Source of the DNA: Mesostigma viride
Taxonomy: Eukaryota > Streptophyta > Mesostigmatophyceae > Mesostigmatales > Mesostigmataceae
Length of the DNA stretch: 62,000 bases
Direction: 5' to 3'
Assembly: GCA_009746045.1 (NCBI GenBank)
Contig: RPFO01000104.1
Location: 618,576 to 680,575, forward strand
The notes beneath the pieces are model-generated. The model was given only the letters and a program-made list of their open reading frames with translations. It was not told the origin of the DNA and searched no databases. Both the position numbers and the translations under genes were made by a program. Shown here in pieces: positions 8,931 to 18,368 of the stretch; within the stretch, counting starts at the first letter, position 1; each line of letters starts with the position of its first letter.

Positions 8931-9804
8931 TCAAGTTCCTGGACCTCATGACCATCCTAGGATCGTACTCGAACGAAGAAGGGACGGGAACTTGATCCAA
9001 CGTCCTTAGCAGCTCTGGTGTTCCCAGAACATTCATGACCACATCCAACTCGTGCTTGGCCATAGGCAGACGACGCATGGCCCTGTTGGATTCCTTGCAC
9101 AAGAGGGGGAACAACTCCCTAGCTCTGTGATCGCACTCGTAGTTTTTGAACGCGTCGTTGTACCGCGACCAGACGCTCTCGAGCCTCTGGATTTCGAAAC
9201 GGAGAGCGGTTTCTCTTCTCATCATTTCGCGGACAATCCCGAGCTCCCCTCCTACTCGCGCGTCCGTGGAGACCTCTTCCACCACCAAGCGACCGGGGAC
9301 TCCCCTCGTGTTGCACCATTCGTTCACGAGCGCGCAACGCTTCTCCGCGTCCGTCGGGTGACAAGGAACCGCCCGAGCCATGTTCAAAAGCACCTCGTGA
9401 CAGGCGTACGTCTGGCTCCCGATTTTCAAAACCGTCCCTCCGGCCTTCTTGACCGCTTCCACTAACGCAGGGGAGACGCCGGGGTTCCACCTTTCCGTCA
9501 AGAACCTCATGAAGTTGAGAAGGTGGAACACGCGACCACAGGAACTCGTCTTCTCGTCCACGAAAGGCTTTATTTGTCCCGTGCTTTCCGACGTTAGGCG
9601 GCGAAGAAGGTACACGGGGTCCGCCTCCACGTCCTCCGCGGATGGGAGTGGCAGCCGCCCATCGAACTGTTGCTGAGAAAGACTTTTCCCTTTCGCGACC
9701 AAGTCTTTCAGCGAAGGGTCGGCGACGTTGGATATGGCGAGGTCCATCTTTGCTCTCTCACCGTCTCCCAAACGGGGTCCCGACCAAGACTTATACACGC
9801 CCAA
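8926..9804 (-). CDS. Hypothetical protein (292 aa)
   Basis: This is an intact frame from ATG 9804 with an internal alternative start at 9747. The protein is soluble and helix-rich with a long charged segment near residues 200-235. Isolated Cys residues show no zinc spacing. The ending is RMVMRSRNLM. It converges on the 8008-8890 gene. No family is recognised. Confidence 0.6.
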   Translation of the reverse strand: MGVYKSWSGPRLGDGERAKMDLAISNVADPSLKDLVAKGKSLSQQQFDGRLPLPSAEDVEADPVYLLRRLTSESTGQIKPFVDEKTSSCGRVFHLLNFMRFLTERWNPGVSPALVEAVKKAGGTVLKIGSQTYACHEVLLNMARAVPCHPTDAEKRCALVNEWCNTRGVPGRLVVEEVSTDARVGGELGIVREMMRRETALRFEIQRLESVWSRYNDAFKNYECDHRARELFPLLCKESNRAMRRLPMAKHELDVVMNVLGTPELLRTLDQVPVPSSFEYDPRMVMRSRNLM

Positions 9805-9835
9805 GTCAGACCCGGGCCGAGTCGGCCCAGGAACC

Positions 9836-9843
9836 TTCTAGAA
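9836..9843. promoter_or_regulatory. Heat-shock-element-like palindrome upstream of J-domain gene
   Basis: TTCTAGAA is the head-to-head TTC/GAA core bound by heat-shock factors, lying 70 bp upstream of the J-domain start. A second TTCTAGAA occurs at 7908-7915, with GGAACGTTCC at 7941-7950, upstream of the 8008 gene. An 8-mer of this kind is expected about once per 62 kb by chance, so this is only suggestive. Confidence 0.2.
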
Positions 9844-9913
9844 GGACGACGGTTACAACCCGTTCGAACGTAAGAAGACTTTGTGAGGCCGCGCTTTCAG
9901 GTAGGCGTTGACC

Positions 9914-10479
9914 ATGGGAAACACGAGCTCCTCAGAACGCGAGCGAATTCTGCGAAGGTGCGTTGCCTTGCCCCAGAGTGAGCAAGAAGAGTTAGCATCG
10001 GCGTTGATCGATGGCGCCATCCCCATCCGACCGAACAGCGTGGACGAGTTCGTGTCCAGAAGGCGACATCTGCGTGGCGCTTGTTCTGCACAAAGCCGGC
10101 ATAACAACTACCGGCGTCTTTGCTTGACCGTGCACCCCGACAAAAATAAAGGCTTGGAAGACATAGCGTCAAGAGCGTTCGAAGTCGTACACCGACGTTT
10201 CAAGCACTCGAGATCGCCCGTTTCGGTGCCCAGAACGCACGACACGTTTTGGGAGATGGAGGCGGAACTATCGAACGTTTCAAACGCATCCGTGGCCGCT
10301 CGGGTGTTGGCCGCGCTCGTGAAGAAACGGGAAGGGGATGTGCAGACTTGCGCGCCGCTTACTACGCCCGAACGGGGAGAGAGCAAATGGTGATATGGGC
10401 TAGTGTGCGCGCCATCGTTTCGAAACTCCGTCAACCCGGCTTCGACCTCGAGCAAGAACTTGGAGAGAAGAAGACGTGA
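9914..10479 (+). CDS. J-domain (DnaJ-like) protein with N-myristoylation motif, one frame break
   Basis: ATG 9914 gives MGNTSSSER, matching the MGxxxS consensus for N-terminal myristoylation. This implies membrane or virion-membrane anchoring. A J-domain-like segment carries HPD at residues 74-76 (YRRLCLTVHPDKNKG) and helix text after it; J-proteins recruit and activate Hsp70 partners. The first frame ends at 10393. A neighbouring frame continues with helical sequence (IVSKLRQPGFDLEQELGEKK) to 10479, explained by one missing G in GGGG at 10374-10377. Corrected length is about 188 aa. Confidence 0.7.
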
Positions 10480-10515
10480 CCGCTTATTTTCGACGCGAAG
10501 TTTATATGTTTTTTC

Positions 10516-10992
10516 ATGGTCGCCACGATCCGTTGTTGTGCCATGACTCGGACAGGGATGCGATGTAAGCGCGTGTCATCCAAGTCCAAGTGTTCGACTC
10601 ATTTGCGAAAGATGAAAGCGTCTACTCGCGCAAAACGCGGTGGGCGCGCGTACCGCCCCGAGAAGACGGCCATCTTGATGCCGATACGCCCTGTTTATGT
10701 CGTCGATCCCTATTTCCGTGACCGGGTCTCGACCACCAGCAGCGCGTCCACCCCGGTCGTGAAAGCAGAGCCTTCCTCGAAGCCGGCAGAAAAGCCCTCG
10801 TCTGCGACGTCCTCGTCCCAGACCGAGCCAGACACGCCAAGTCCCAAGAGGCCGGCGGACGAAGATGGTTCGGACGGGGAGGTCGATCCCGCGACGGGAA
10901 GAAAGCACAAGAAGACGAACGACGCCGCCAATCAGAAGCGCATTCGCAGAAACGGTTCTCGTTCAAAGAATTATCGAAAGTCGAATAAGTAA
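10516..10992 (+). CDS. Cys-rich N-terminal, Ser/Pro/Lys-rich protein (158 aa)
   Basis: The N-terminus carries CCAMTRTGMRCKR followed by CSTHLRK, a small Cys/His cluster likely to bind zinc and seen in several uncharacterised giant-virus proteins. The rest is disordered: a Ser/Thr/Pro-rich middle, an acidic patch and a basic C-terminal tail (KHKKTNDAANQKRIRRNGSR) that could bind nucleic acid or direct nuclear import. The stop is 2 bp before the next start, so the pair is probably co-transcribed. Confidence 0.65.
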   Translation: MVATIRCCAMTRTGMRCKRVSSKSKCSTHLRKMKASTRAKRGGRAYRPEKTAILMPIRPVYVVDPYFRDRVSTTSSASTPVVKAEPSSKPAEKPSSATSSSQTEPDTPSPKRPADEDGSDGEVDPATGRKHKKTNDAANQKRIRRNGSRSKNYRKSNK

Positions 10993-10994
10993 TC

Positions 10995-11471
10995 ATGGAT
11001 GCTCTCGTGAATATCAAGGATTCCGATATCTCTCCGTTCTCGTTTGATGGGATGGTGTTGTCATGCAAAATAGTTAGTTGTTATGACGGAGACACGGTCC
11101 GAGTGGCCGCTCTCCTGCCGTGGTCTACGATGCCCGTCAAGTTTACAGTTCGGCTGATAGGCATCAACGCGCCCGAAATGAACCCCCGCTTATTCGAATG
11201 GAACCGCGAAGACACTAAAAAGCGCGCGTGTTTGGCGAGAAACGCGTTGATACAATTGACCACGAACGCGAGATTCGACTCTTCCGACTTCTCGTTGACC
11301 GCGGAACAAGTGCAACAAGTAGTAGACACGAACACGCGACTGATCACGGTTCGATGCCATCGGAACGACGCGTTTGGCCGGGTATTGGGGACTCTCGAAG
11401 TAGACAACGTGAACGTGAATGATATAATGGTACAGTCTGGCCACGCGTCGCCGTTCGTGAAGGAGGGCTAA
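10995..11471 (+). CDS. Staphylococcal nuclease-like (SNc) protein (158 aa)
   Basis: The SNase fold is recognisable: CYDGDTVRV (residues 29-37), RLIGINAPE (53-61) and DAFGRVLGTLEV. The basic residue and glutamate of the RxxxxxxPE catalytic segment are kept (R53, E61), as is the Arg of the DxxGR motif. The usual calcium-site Asp-Thr before PE is replaced by Asn-Ala, so activity may differ. The length is typical. There is no signal peptide, so it would act inside the cell or in the particle. Confidence 0.85.
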   Translation: MDALVNIKDSDISPFSFDGMVLSCKIVSCYDGDTVRVAALLPWSTMPVKFTVRLIGINAPEMNPRLFEWNREDTKKRACLARNALIQLTTNARFDSSDFSLTAEQVQQVVDTNTRLITVRCHRNDAFGRVLGTLEVDNVNVNDIMVQSGHASPFVKEG

Positions 11472-11496
11472 TTTTGTGTGATGTGTACATAAGAGA

Positions 11497-12150
11497 ATGA
11501 AGACGAAAACTCTGGCGGCGGGATTGATTGTGGGCGGCTTTTTCGCGGCGGCGGCGGCCGTATACTCTACGCGGCCGGGATCTAACGAACCACCCGACCC
11601 TCAGACCGGTTCGTGCAAGATTGCCACGTGGAACCAGAACACGTGTCTGGGGTCCAGTTCGTATCTCGGACTTTTCGTTCCTGGCGACAAACGACCGTCG
11701 GTTACCATGAAATTAGCCGAAAACGTGTCGAATGAACTTCACGCTGGCCCGTTTCGCGTGTCGAAAGTGCTCCGGGAACCTAGCGAGATCAACGCGAGAG
11801 ATGGCATGTTTGTGTTAGAGTCTCCAAGCGGCTTTATTATAGTAAATGATGTTTCTTTACAATCAGACGTATCCCCTTATCAGACAGAGGGGTCGTATTG
11901 GGGCACACTGACCAAAGACCCCGCCACCGAGTCCAAAGAGCGCCAAGACCGGATTCTCTTACTGGACAATTCGTACAACAGCAAAAGCTGGATGAACGCC
12001 ATCAAAAAGAGCCAGTTGTCGGACCGGTTCCGGAACCATTTCCCCACACGGACCATCCAGCACTTTGACATGGGCGTTTGGGGGATCACGACGGTGACGG
12101 ACAACGACGGAACCGTCAAAGTGTTTGCGTACGCTCATTGGGACGAGTAA
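11497..12150 (+). CDS. Signal-anchored hypothetical protein (217 aa)
   Basis: A basic start (MKTKT) is followed by an 18-residue Ala/Gly-rich hydrophobic segment (residues 6-23), giving either a signal peptide or an N-terminal anchor with a lumenal or exterior domain. Two Cys in the proximal region (SCKIATWNQNTC) could form a disulfide. The domain has beta-rich text and a conserved-looking HFDMGVWGITTVTD ending. The 3' end overlaps the convergent 12116 gene. No family is recognised. Confidence 0.6.
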   Translation: MKTKTLAAGLIVGGFFAAAAAVYSTRPGSNEPPDPQTGSCKIATWNQNTCLGSSSYLGLFVPGDKRPSVTMKLAENVSNELHAGPFRVSKVLREPSEINARDGMFVLESPSGFIIVNDVSLQSDVSPYQTEGSYWGTLTKDPATESKERQDRILLLDNSYNSKSWMNAIKKSQLSDRFRNHFPTRTIQHFDMGVWGITTVTDNDGTVKVFAYAHWDE

Positions 12151-12541
12151 GAGGCTCCACGCGGTTCATCGCGAACGTGGCACCCTTGTTGATCGTCATG
12201 TGATACACGAGGTGCGAGGAAGGCGCGTTTTTCATCACTTTCATCATCTCCGACTCGTTCCTCCCCGTCCCGAACCTCTCGCCATAACACTTTGCGCACA
12301 CGATGATCCACGGATGAGGAGGCGTCTCAAGCGCCACCTTCATGAGCCAGTATCCGACGAACTTCCACCCGTCCATGACGTCGGCAGAGTGGCACAGGCC
12401 GCACCCGCCTCTCTTCTGATCGTCGACGGCTTCTAATTGCGCGATCCTTGCCATGCGGACGACTTTTCTCCTCTGCGCGTCCAACTCCTCCCTTTCTCGT
12501 TTCATCACGAACTCGGGCTTGTCGCATCCGAAATACGCCAT
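12116..12541 (-). CDS. Zinc-ribbon-like protein (about 141 aa)
   Basis: I choose ATG 12541 because it falls one base after the stop of the upstream gene (12543), a typical tandem arrangement; the frame is open further upstream. Two CxxC pairs (CGLCHS and CAKCYG), 40 residues apart, suggest one zinc site. A charged helix (REREELDAQRRKVVRMARI) precedes them. No family is recognised. Confidence 0.6.
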   Translation of the reverse strand: MAYFGCDKPEFVMKREREELDAQRRKVVRMARIAQLEAVDDQKRGGCGLCHSADVMDGWKFVGYWLMKVALETPPHPWIIVCAKCYGERFGTGRNESEMMKVMKNAPSSHLVYHMTINKGATFAMNRVEPLTRPNERTQTL

Positions 12542-12542
12542 G

Positions 12543-12797
12543 TTAGCCGACAAGGCTCGGTTGCAAGGGAGCAGGAGCGGCAACGAGAGCGGGCGGGTCC
12601 GGGGTCAGCAGGGCGATGAAAAACAGAGCGAGGAAGAGGAACAGGAGACAGGCGCCGCAGAAGGCGGCTTTGTCCTTTGTAGTTTCTTCTTCTCGAAGGT
12701 ACGGCGCGTCGATGACGACATGTGGACGGCGTCCGTCCACGTACACGCACGACCCGTCACTCTTCGTGCATTGGAGATGAAGTGGCACTTGGGACAT
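12543..12797 (-). CDS. Single-span membrane protein (84 aa)
   Basis: The N-terminal 45 residues are soluble, with two Cys. A strongly hydrophobic stretch (AAFCGACLLFLFLALFFIALL, about residues 45-65) forms one membrane segment, and the tail is Pro/Ala-rich. The start at 12797 faces the 12838 gene across a 40-bp AT-rich spacer (ATATAATTATGT type), a probable shared divergent promoter. Confidence 0.6.
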   Translation of the reverse strand: MSQVPLHLQCTKSDGSCVYVDGRRPHVVIDAPYLREEETTKDKAAFCGACLLFLFLALFFIALLTPDPPALVAAPAPLQPSLVG

Positions 12798-12837
12798 TGC
12801 GAATATATTTTCTTGACATAATTATATACGAGTTACC

Positions 12838-13158
12838 ATGGGGCTTGAAGATGCCATCAAAGTACCTGTTCAAGTCGCGGATACGGGGATGCAGCAGGCT
12901 GCGGAGGGAGCAAAAACAGTGATAAAGAAAATAGGATTCATCCGCGAGGACGGGACAGTTCGTCCGATCTTCGCGGTGATTTTGGGAGGAACCATGGGGT
13001 TCAACCTCGGCATGACGATGCTCACCTACTTAGACAAGTGGTTCAACAAGGTCGACAGCAAGAACCGGCATTTCCTCAATGTCGGCATCTCCACTATTCT
13101 TGGCACCATCCTTGCCATCTCCATGTACGACATGATGACCCGACTTGGCAAGGGTTAA
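12838..13158 (+). CDS. Two-span membrane protein (106 aa)
   Basis: ATG 12838 sits in ACCATGGGG and gives MGLED. An amphipathic N-terminal region is followed by hydrophobic segments at about residues 42-62 (IFAVILGGTMGFNLGMTMLTYL) and 80-100 (VGISTILGTILAISMYDMM). It ends one base before the convergent 13159 gene. Likely a virion membrane protein; no family is recognised. Confidence 0.65.
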   Translation: MGLEDAIKVPVQVADTGMQQAAEGAKTVIKKIGFIREDGTVRPIFAVILGGTMGFNLGMTMLTYLDKWFNKVDSKNRHFLNVGISTILGTILAISMYDMMTRLGKG

Positions 13159-13392
13159 TCACCCCCGCCCCGTGTTCCTGAGACGCATGCAGAACTTCCG
13201 ATTCCACCCGATCATCTCCAGCAACACGTGAAGGACGGCAGCCGAGGCCGCCACCTGCACGAGGATGCCGGTGTGAGTCATCGCCCTCTCCTCGTCGTGC
13301 TGCATGTGTATCGAGTGGACCACCGTCATGATCCCTGCCATAGCCGCGGCCACCACCAACGCCTCCACGAGCACAACGCCAAACTGAGACAT
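13159..13392 (-). CDS. Two-span membrane protein (77 aa)
   Basis: This small protein has hydrophobic segments at about residues 4-24 (FGVVLVEALVVAAAMAGIMTVV) and 42-60 (TGILVQVAASAAVLHVLLEMI), separated by a charged loop and ending in a basic tail. It directly abuts the 12838 gene tail to tail. No family is recognised. Confidence 0.6.
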   Translation of the reverse strand: MSQFGVVLVEALVVAAAMAGIMTVVHSIHMQHDEERAMTHTGILVQVAASAAVLHVLLEMIGWNRKFCMRLRNTGRG

Positions 13393-13420
13393 TTATCATT
13401 GTCTTTGAAAATAACGACAT

Positions 13421-13933
13421 TCAAGGCATCACGAACGATCGCCTCACGCGGGCGATGTCCCCCGTGGACAACTGCATTTTACACAGATCGTACAAGGACC
13501 GAGCTTTCGCGGAACGAGCGCGTTCTGCGCACGCTCGTGCCAACTCGGACGCCTCTGCGCGTCTCTGCCCGTCCGCCACCATACGACACAAGGCAAACAC
13601 GTCGATGTCGTCCACCATCTCAAAGTATCGATCCCCGCGGTCGTACATGCGGACGATTTCTCCCAACATCTCGGCGTCTCCCGACACGAGAACTCTCGTC
13701 GCGATATTGGCGAAATCGTCCACGGTTCTCCCGCCGGAACGAGCGAAACGTCTCAGCACGCACTTACACCCGGTCCGCACGTCCACGCCGACTTCTTCAC
13801 ACGCCGCCTTGAAACCTTCAAACTTCCTCATGCCGCGAAGGAAACTCACCTCGCATCTGCGACACACCCCGTGGACGTAGGATTCGTCACAACACCGCGA
13901 CATGGCTCGAGAACAGTAGACACAAGGGCGCAT
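13421..13933 (-). CDS. Cys-rich hypothetical protein (170 aa)
   Basis: The N-terminal 30 residues hold three CxxC-type pairs (CVYCSRAMSRCCDE and CRRCE), consistent with a zinc-binding finger. The remainder is helical with Arg-rich segments and a terminal SFVMP. No known family matches. It starts at 13933, divergent from the 13972 gene. Confidence 0.6.
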   Translation of the reverse strand: MRPCVYCSRAMSRCCDESYVHGVCRRCEVSFLRGMRKFEGFKAACEEVGVDVRTGCKCVLRRFARSGGRTVDDFANIATRVLVSGDAEMLGEIVRMYDRGDRYFEMVDDIDVFALCRMVADGQRRAEASELARACAERARSAKARSLYDLCKMQLSTGDIARVRRSFVMP

Positions 13934-13971
13934 TCCATCGACGCAATAATGTTAGGAGAATAGTGTATGGC

Positions 13972-14301
13972 ATGGACGCGTACCTCCTGTTTCGTCCGTC
14001 GATAGACGTATCTTTGCAAGGTGTCGTGTCGGGTTTGCAGGCGTACGATCCGTGGCTAGATCCCAGGAGGCTTACCCACGAGTTCGTGTCCGACTCGTCT
14101 GCGCCAAGCGCTGCTCCACCCGCCGTTGGATGGGGTTTGCTGCGAGGATTATTTCAGGGCATGAAGGACGCGGGTTCAAAAATATGGCATCCGCTGACCG
14201 GAAACGTGTCGCAGACGAGTTTGGTGACCGCGGTAAAAGGGTGGATGACGTTACCGCGAGGTTTATTCACGACCGGGAGGCACAATTACAAGCCGAAATA
14301 G
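13972..14301 (+). CDS. Hypothetical protein (109 aa)
   Basis: The first in-frame ATG is 13972 (MDAYLLFRPS). The protein is of mixed composition with a Gly-rich helix (GWGLLRGLFQGMKDAGSKIW) that looks amphipathic. Its 3' 118 bp overlap the start of the coiled-coil gene in another frame, an overlap larger than is usual here, so its real end could differ. Confidence 0.45.
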   Translation: MDAYLLFRPSIDVSLQGVVSGLQAYDPWLDPRRLTHEFVSDSSAPSAAPPAVGWGLLRGLFQGMKDAGSKIWHPLTGNVSQTSLVTAVKGWMTLPRGLFTTGRHNYKPK

Positions 14302-17300
14302 AGAACATGAAACGTGAGTACGAAAAAGCAGCGGCCAAAGCAGAGGCTGAATTCAAGATACAACTAGCCGACGCGCAATCGGTGATGGATGACAGGGTCA
14401 TCAAGCTGCGTAACGACCACTCCCGATTGGAAGCGGAGCGCAACGATCTGATAGCGAAACTCGAGGATCCGAAGGTAATCGTCGATTCCAAGGTTTATAA
14501 GGACCTACAAGCGATCGAAGAAGAAAGTACCCAAAAACTCCGAGATGTACAAAACGAACTCTCGCTTCTAATGGATCAATTGCGCGATCCCAAAACAGCG
14601 GTAAGTTCTGAACCGTACAGACAGCTACAGGATATCGAGGAAAGGGCGCGCATTGAACTCCGAAATGCACAAAAACAGCTTGCGGATCGCGTGTCACAGC
14701 AAGATACTGCTAGCGAGCTCATGAAATCGGTGCTCGAGGCACGCGCGGAAATTGTTGACAAATTGTCCGATCCAGACGCGTTTTGGAATAAGAACGCGAT
14801 GGAAGAGTCTATTGAAAAACTCGAAAATTTGATTAACACATACGACGGAGAAGCGTTCCGCGCACTGGGTATCACGAGTTTCATTAGCAACGCCAGGCGC
14901 GACTTAGACGTATTGCGTCGTCAACTATACCTAACGCGGGACAACGCCAGTATGATTTCACAACAGGCCCAGAAGATCGAGGAGCAACGTAGAGCGACGG
15001 AGAAGATGGAGAGTGAAAAAGAAATACTCGGAGGGCTGATCGAAGAAACGGTAAAGGCTCACGCAGCCCAATTGGCGGCCGAAAAGGCGAGTCGTTTAGA
15101 CACGGAAAGAAAATTGCAGTCCGAACTGCGGAAAACAGAGGAGCTGAAAGCCGCGTCGACGGCAAAACTCGAGGAGGCCAAGAAGAAGAGCGATTCGCGG
15201 TTGGCGGAGGTTAAAGCATTATCAGAAGCAAAACGAGTTGAGTTCGAAAAAGAAATCAACGAATTGAGGATCAAGTTATTGAACGAGGATGCGACAAATA
15301 GCGATCTCTCAAAAATTCGCGCGGACTTGATTGAATATGTAACGCGAATTGAACGCGCTACACGAGCGGTCGACGCGATAGTCGAAGAGTTCTTGCACTC
15401 GCGACCACGCGATCTTCCGACATCCCCAGAGGATGTTAATGATTTACAAGAGAAAGCGAGCGACGCCGAGAAAGCAATTCGTGACATAAAACGCGAATAC
15501 GGTGTTGACGATTCTACAAAATATCCTGTTGGAAACGCGTATCTAGATGGCCAACTCCGGGTTCTGGAAGAGTACAACAAGGTGACGAACCAGTGGATCA
15601 AAGACAAAACGCGCCTAGATATCGTGGCCCGTGAACGTGACCAGCTGGAAGCGGACCTCGAGGAACGTTTGCGCGCACTTCAAGAGAAAGACGCCTTTAT
15701 ACAACGGACAGCGAAGGAAAAACTAGAATCCGAGAATCGCGCGGGACAATTAGAGGGAATGTTGAGTACTGGTCTTATACAACTCGGGCAACTACGCGAA
15801 CGAATGAAGTCAGAAACTGAAAAGAACGCCAATCTGACACGAGATCGAGAGACATTGGAAGCAACTATCAGCGACCTAAGACGCGAGCTTCAAACACAAG
15901 CAGAAAGGGTTTCAACAGAGGAGGAAATATCCCAACTTCGAAGCCGGGCCGGCAAATTGACGACGCTCGAGACAGAACACGCGAATATGATATCAGAATT
16001 AGCCGCGCGTGACAAACTGATCAGCCAGCTGGAACGTGCGGCCAAAGCACAATCGGAATCCTTGACGAACTTACAATCCCGGTTTGAAGCCGCCGAGGAA
16101 TCCGCGAAAAGGAATCAAGGTGAAATAAAGAAGCTCAAGAAAACGTTGGGTACCCAGAATAGCGAATTTGAAAGCACGCGTGCCCGCCTGGAATTAGCTA
16201 ACAAGCGGATCGAGTCAGAGTCTAGAGCAAAAGAAAAGATAGCTGCCCAGATGAGAGAATATGAAAACCAGATCCGCGCTTTGACTAAAAAGGCCGAAGA
16301 ACGCACAGGCAACGTAGCGTTGACCATCTCTGAACGGCGACGATTAGAGGATTTAATTGTCAAACACGGAGATCAGCAGACCCAGTTGGAGCAAACGTAT
16401 GCTCTCGTGTCGGAAATGACACGGGAAAGAGACGACTTAGCCACCCAGTTAGAAAACTCCAGAACACAACTATCGGAGGTCACTACCGCAAAAGATGCGA
16501 TAATTGCGACTGCGCAAAATGAGCTGAACCGTGCCATCCAAACCCAACGCGAACTAGCGTCACAACTCGGAAATCAACAACTAGCAAACTCTGACGCGCT
16601 TGCTTCACTTGGATACTTTAAACGCCAACTGGACGAAACTAACCGTCAATATCACAACTCCGAGATTAAATATGAACAAACACGACAGTGGTTACGGGAG
16701 GCTGGCGATAAAAACCAGGGCTTGAAAAGTGAACTTAACGCTATAGAAGTTGAACTTGGAAGGCAGACCGAAAACTCTCTTAACGTGCAACCAAGCTACA
16801 AAGACAACCGAACAATTTCACATATTAAAAAATTAAAAGAAACATTAAGCGCAAAACGCGCGGAATTGGACGCTGCGACCAAACAATCGGAAAAATCGCG
16901 GTCGCGTTGCAAGAAGCTCATGACGAGTTATCTGAACTGCGGTACTACAAGAAAAAGATGGAGAACGATGCCGCAAAACACGACGAGTTACAGAGGAATC
17001 TAAAGGAAGCGACAGAAAACGTACGAAATCTGAAGACAGAGCTCGCCAGAGCGCGCAATTTGACCCCGGCCAATGTACAGGAGTTACTAGAGCAACGAGA
17101 ACGTGAAAAGGCGCAATTATATGAAGAAAATCAAGCCGTTATTAAAAGAAGAGACGAACTAGATGCCGAATTGCGACGACAACTGCAGGAGGTGATTCCG
17201 AAACAGAATAAGGAGTTGCAATTGGCGTCACAAAACATTATCGAATTGAAATCGACAATTCAGGAGGCCGCGAGAAAGGAACAGCAATTGTCTTCCTTGT

Positions 17301-18368
17301 TGCGCGAGTATCAAGAAAAGAACGAACGTGCAGAAGAGGAGCTCGCCACGTTGAGAGCAAATTACGACACATCTGACAAGGGTAACTTTGAACTTCGAGA
17401 ACGTATAGAGTCGCTGCAGCAAGAAATTGAAGCACGCAACAAAGCAGCCGGGGCGTTAGACGCACGTATTCTGACCGAGCGGGGTTTGCATGAAGATGCG
17501 CTCGCAAGTCTGCGCAACGAACTCGCGCTCGAGAGGAAATCGCGTGAAGCCAATCAGAGTGACGCTTTATCGTTGAAGGAATCGCTGGAAAGCACCGTGC
17601 GCGAGTATAAAGATACTAGTGAGAAATTGCGCAATGCTGAAGAACTGGCCTCACAACTACCCGGACTCCAAGAAGAACTAAAAAGCAAAACAGCCCGGGT
17701 CGACGAACTCATGCGCAAACTCGCCGAGGCCGAAGCGCGACATGAATCCGCCGTTAAGTCGTTAGCAAGCTCGCGCGAATTGTCTGAACAAGAACGTACC
17801 ACACGCGAAAAGGCTGCAGAGACCGAGGCAAACAATGTTCGACTTTTGAAGGCAGAATTGAAAAACAACCAGATAATGTCCACGGTTGCAGGGAAGATCA
17901 TGCTCAACCGCATAGTCGCGGCCAAGGCGCAAGCCAACCGAATTCCCGAATTACAATCGAAATTGGAAGGCTTACTGAAGACCAACTCTTACTTGAAAAA
18001 GATAGTGCACGCGCTCACCGACAAAACGAGAGCCGCTCCGAGAGGGTTTTACAAACTAGACGACCGTCGCAATTACAAAACCAAACAAAATGAACACGCG
18101 CTCCTACGAATGGTCCGCCCTTTAATGACTGTCGTGAAGGACGAATTTGGACGCCGTCTCCAGGCAGCGAGTGCAACGAACGAGGATTTAGAGAAACAGT
18201 TGCGGTTGTTGACCGATTCGCTAGCCTCAAGAGACAAATCGTCAATTAGACAGGGAACTGGGGTTGTTAGGCCAAGCATCGACGTCTCGAAAACGGATGC
18301 GCGCACAAGACCCGGATATAGAGGGCGTAGTGAATGGGATTACGAGAACGGTCGATATGGCAGTCTAA
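14184..18368 (+). CDS. Giant coiled-coil protein, about 1,390 aa, two frame breaks
   Basis: From ATG 14184 nearly the whole product is heptad-rich Glu/Lys/Gln/Leu/Ala sequence with almost no Pro, Cys or Trp, so it should form very long coiled coils. It begins MASADRKRVADEFGDR, and a less charged globular segment lies near residues 370-430. The first frame runs to about 16890; the next continues from 16907 to about 18290. A third frame ends at 18368 with an acidic and then neutral tail. The breaks coincide with A5 at 16891-16895 and AAAA at 18290-18293. Such a protein could be a scaffold, tegument-like or motor-tether component. Codon use and AT content are higher than in neighbouring genes. 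Confidence 0.75.
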
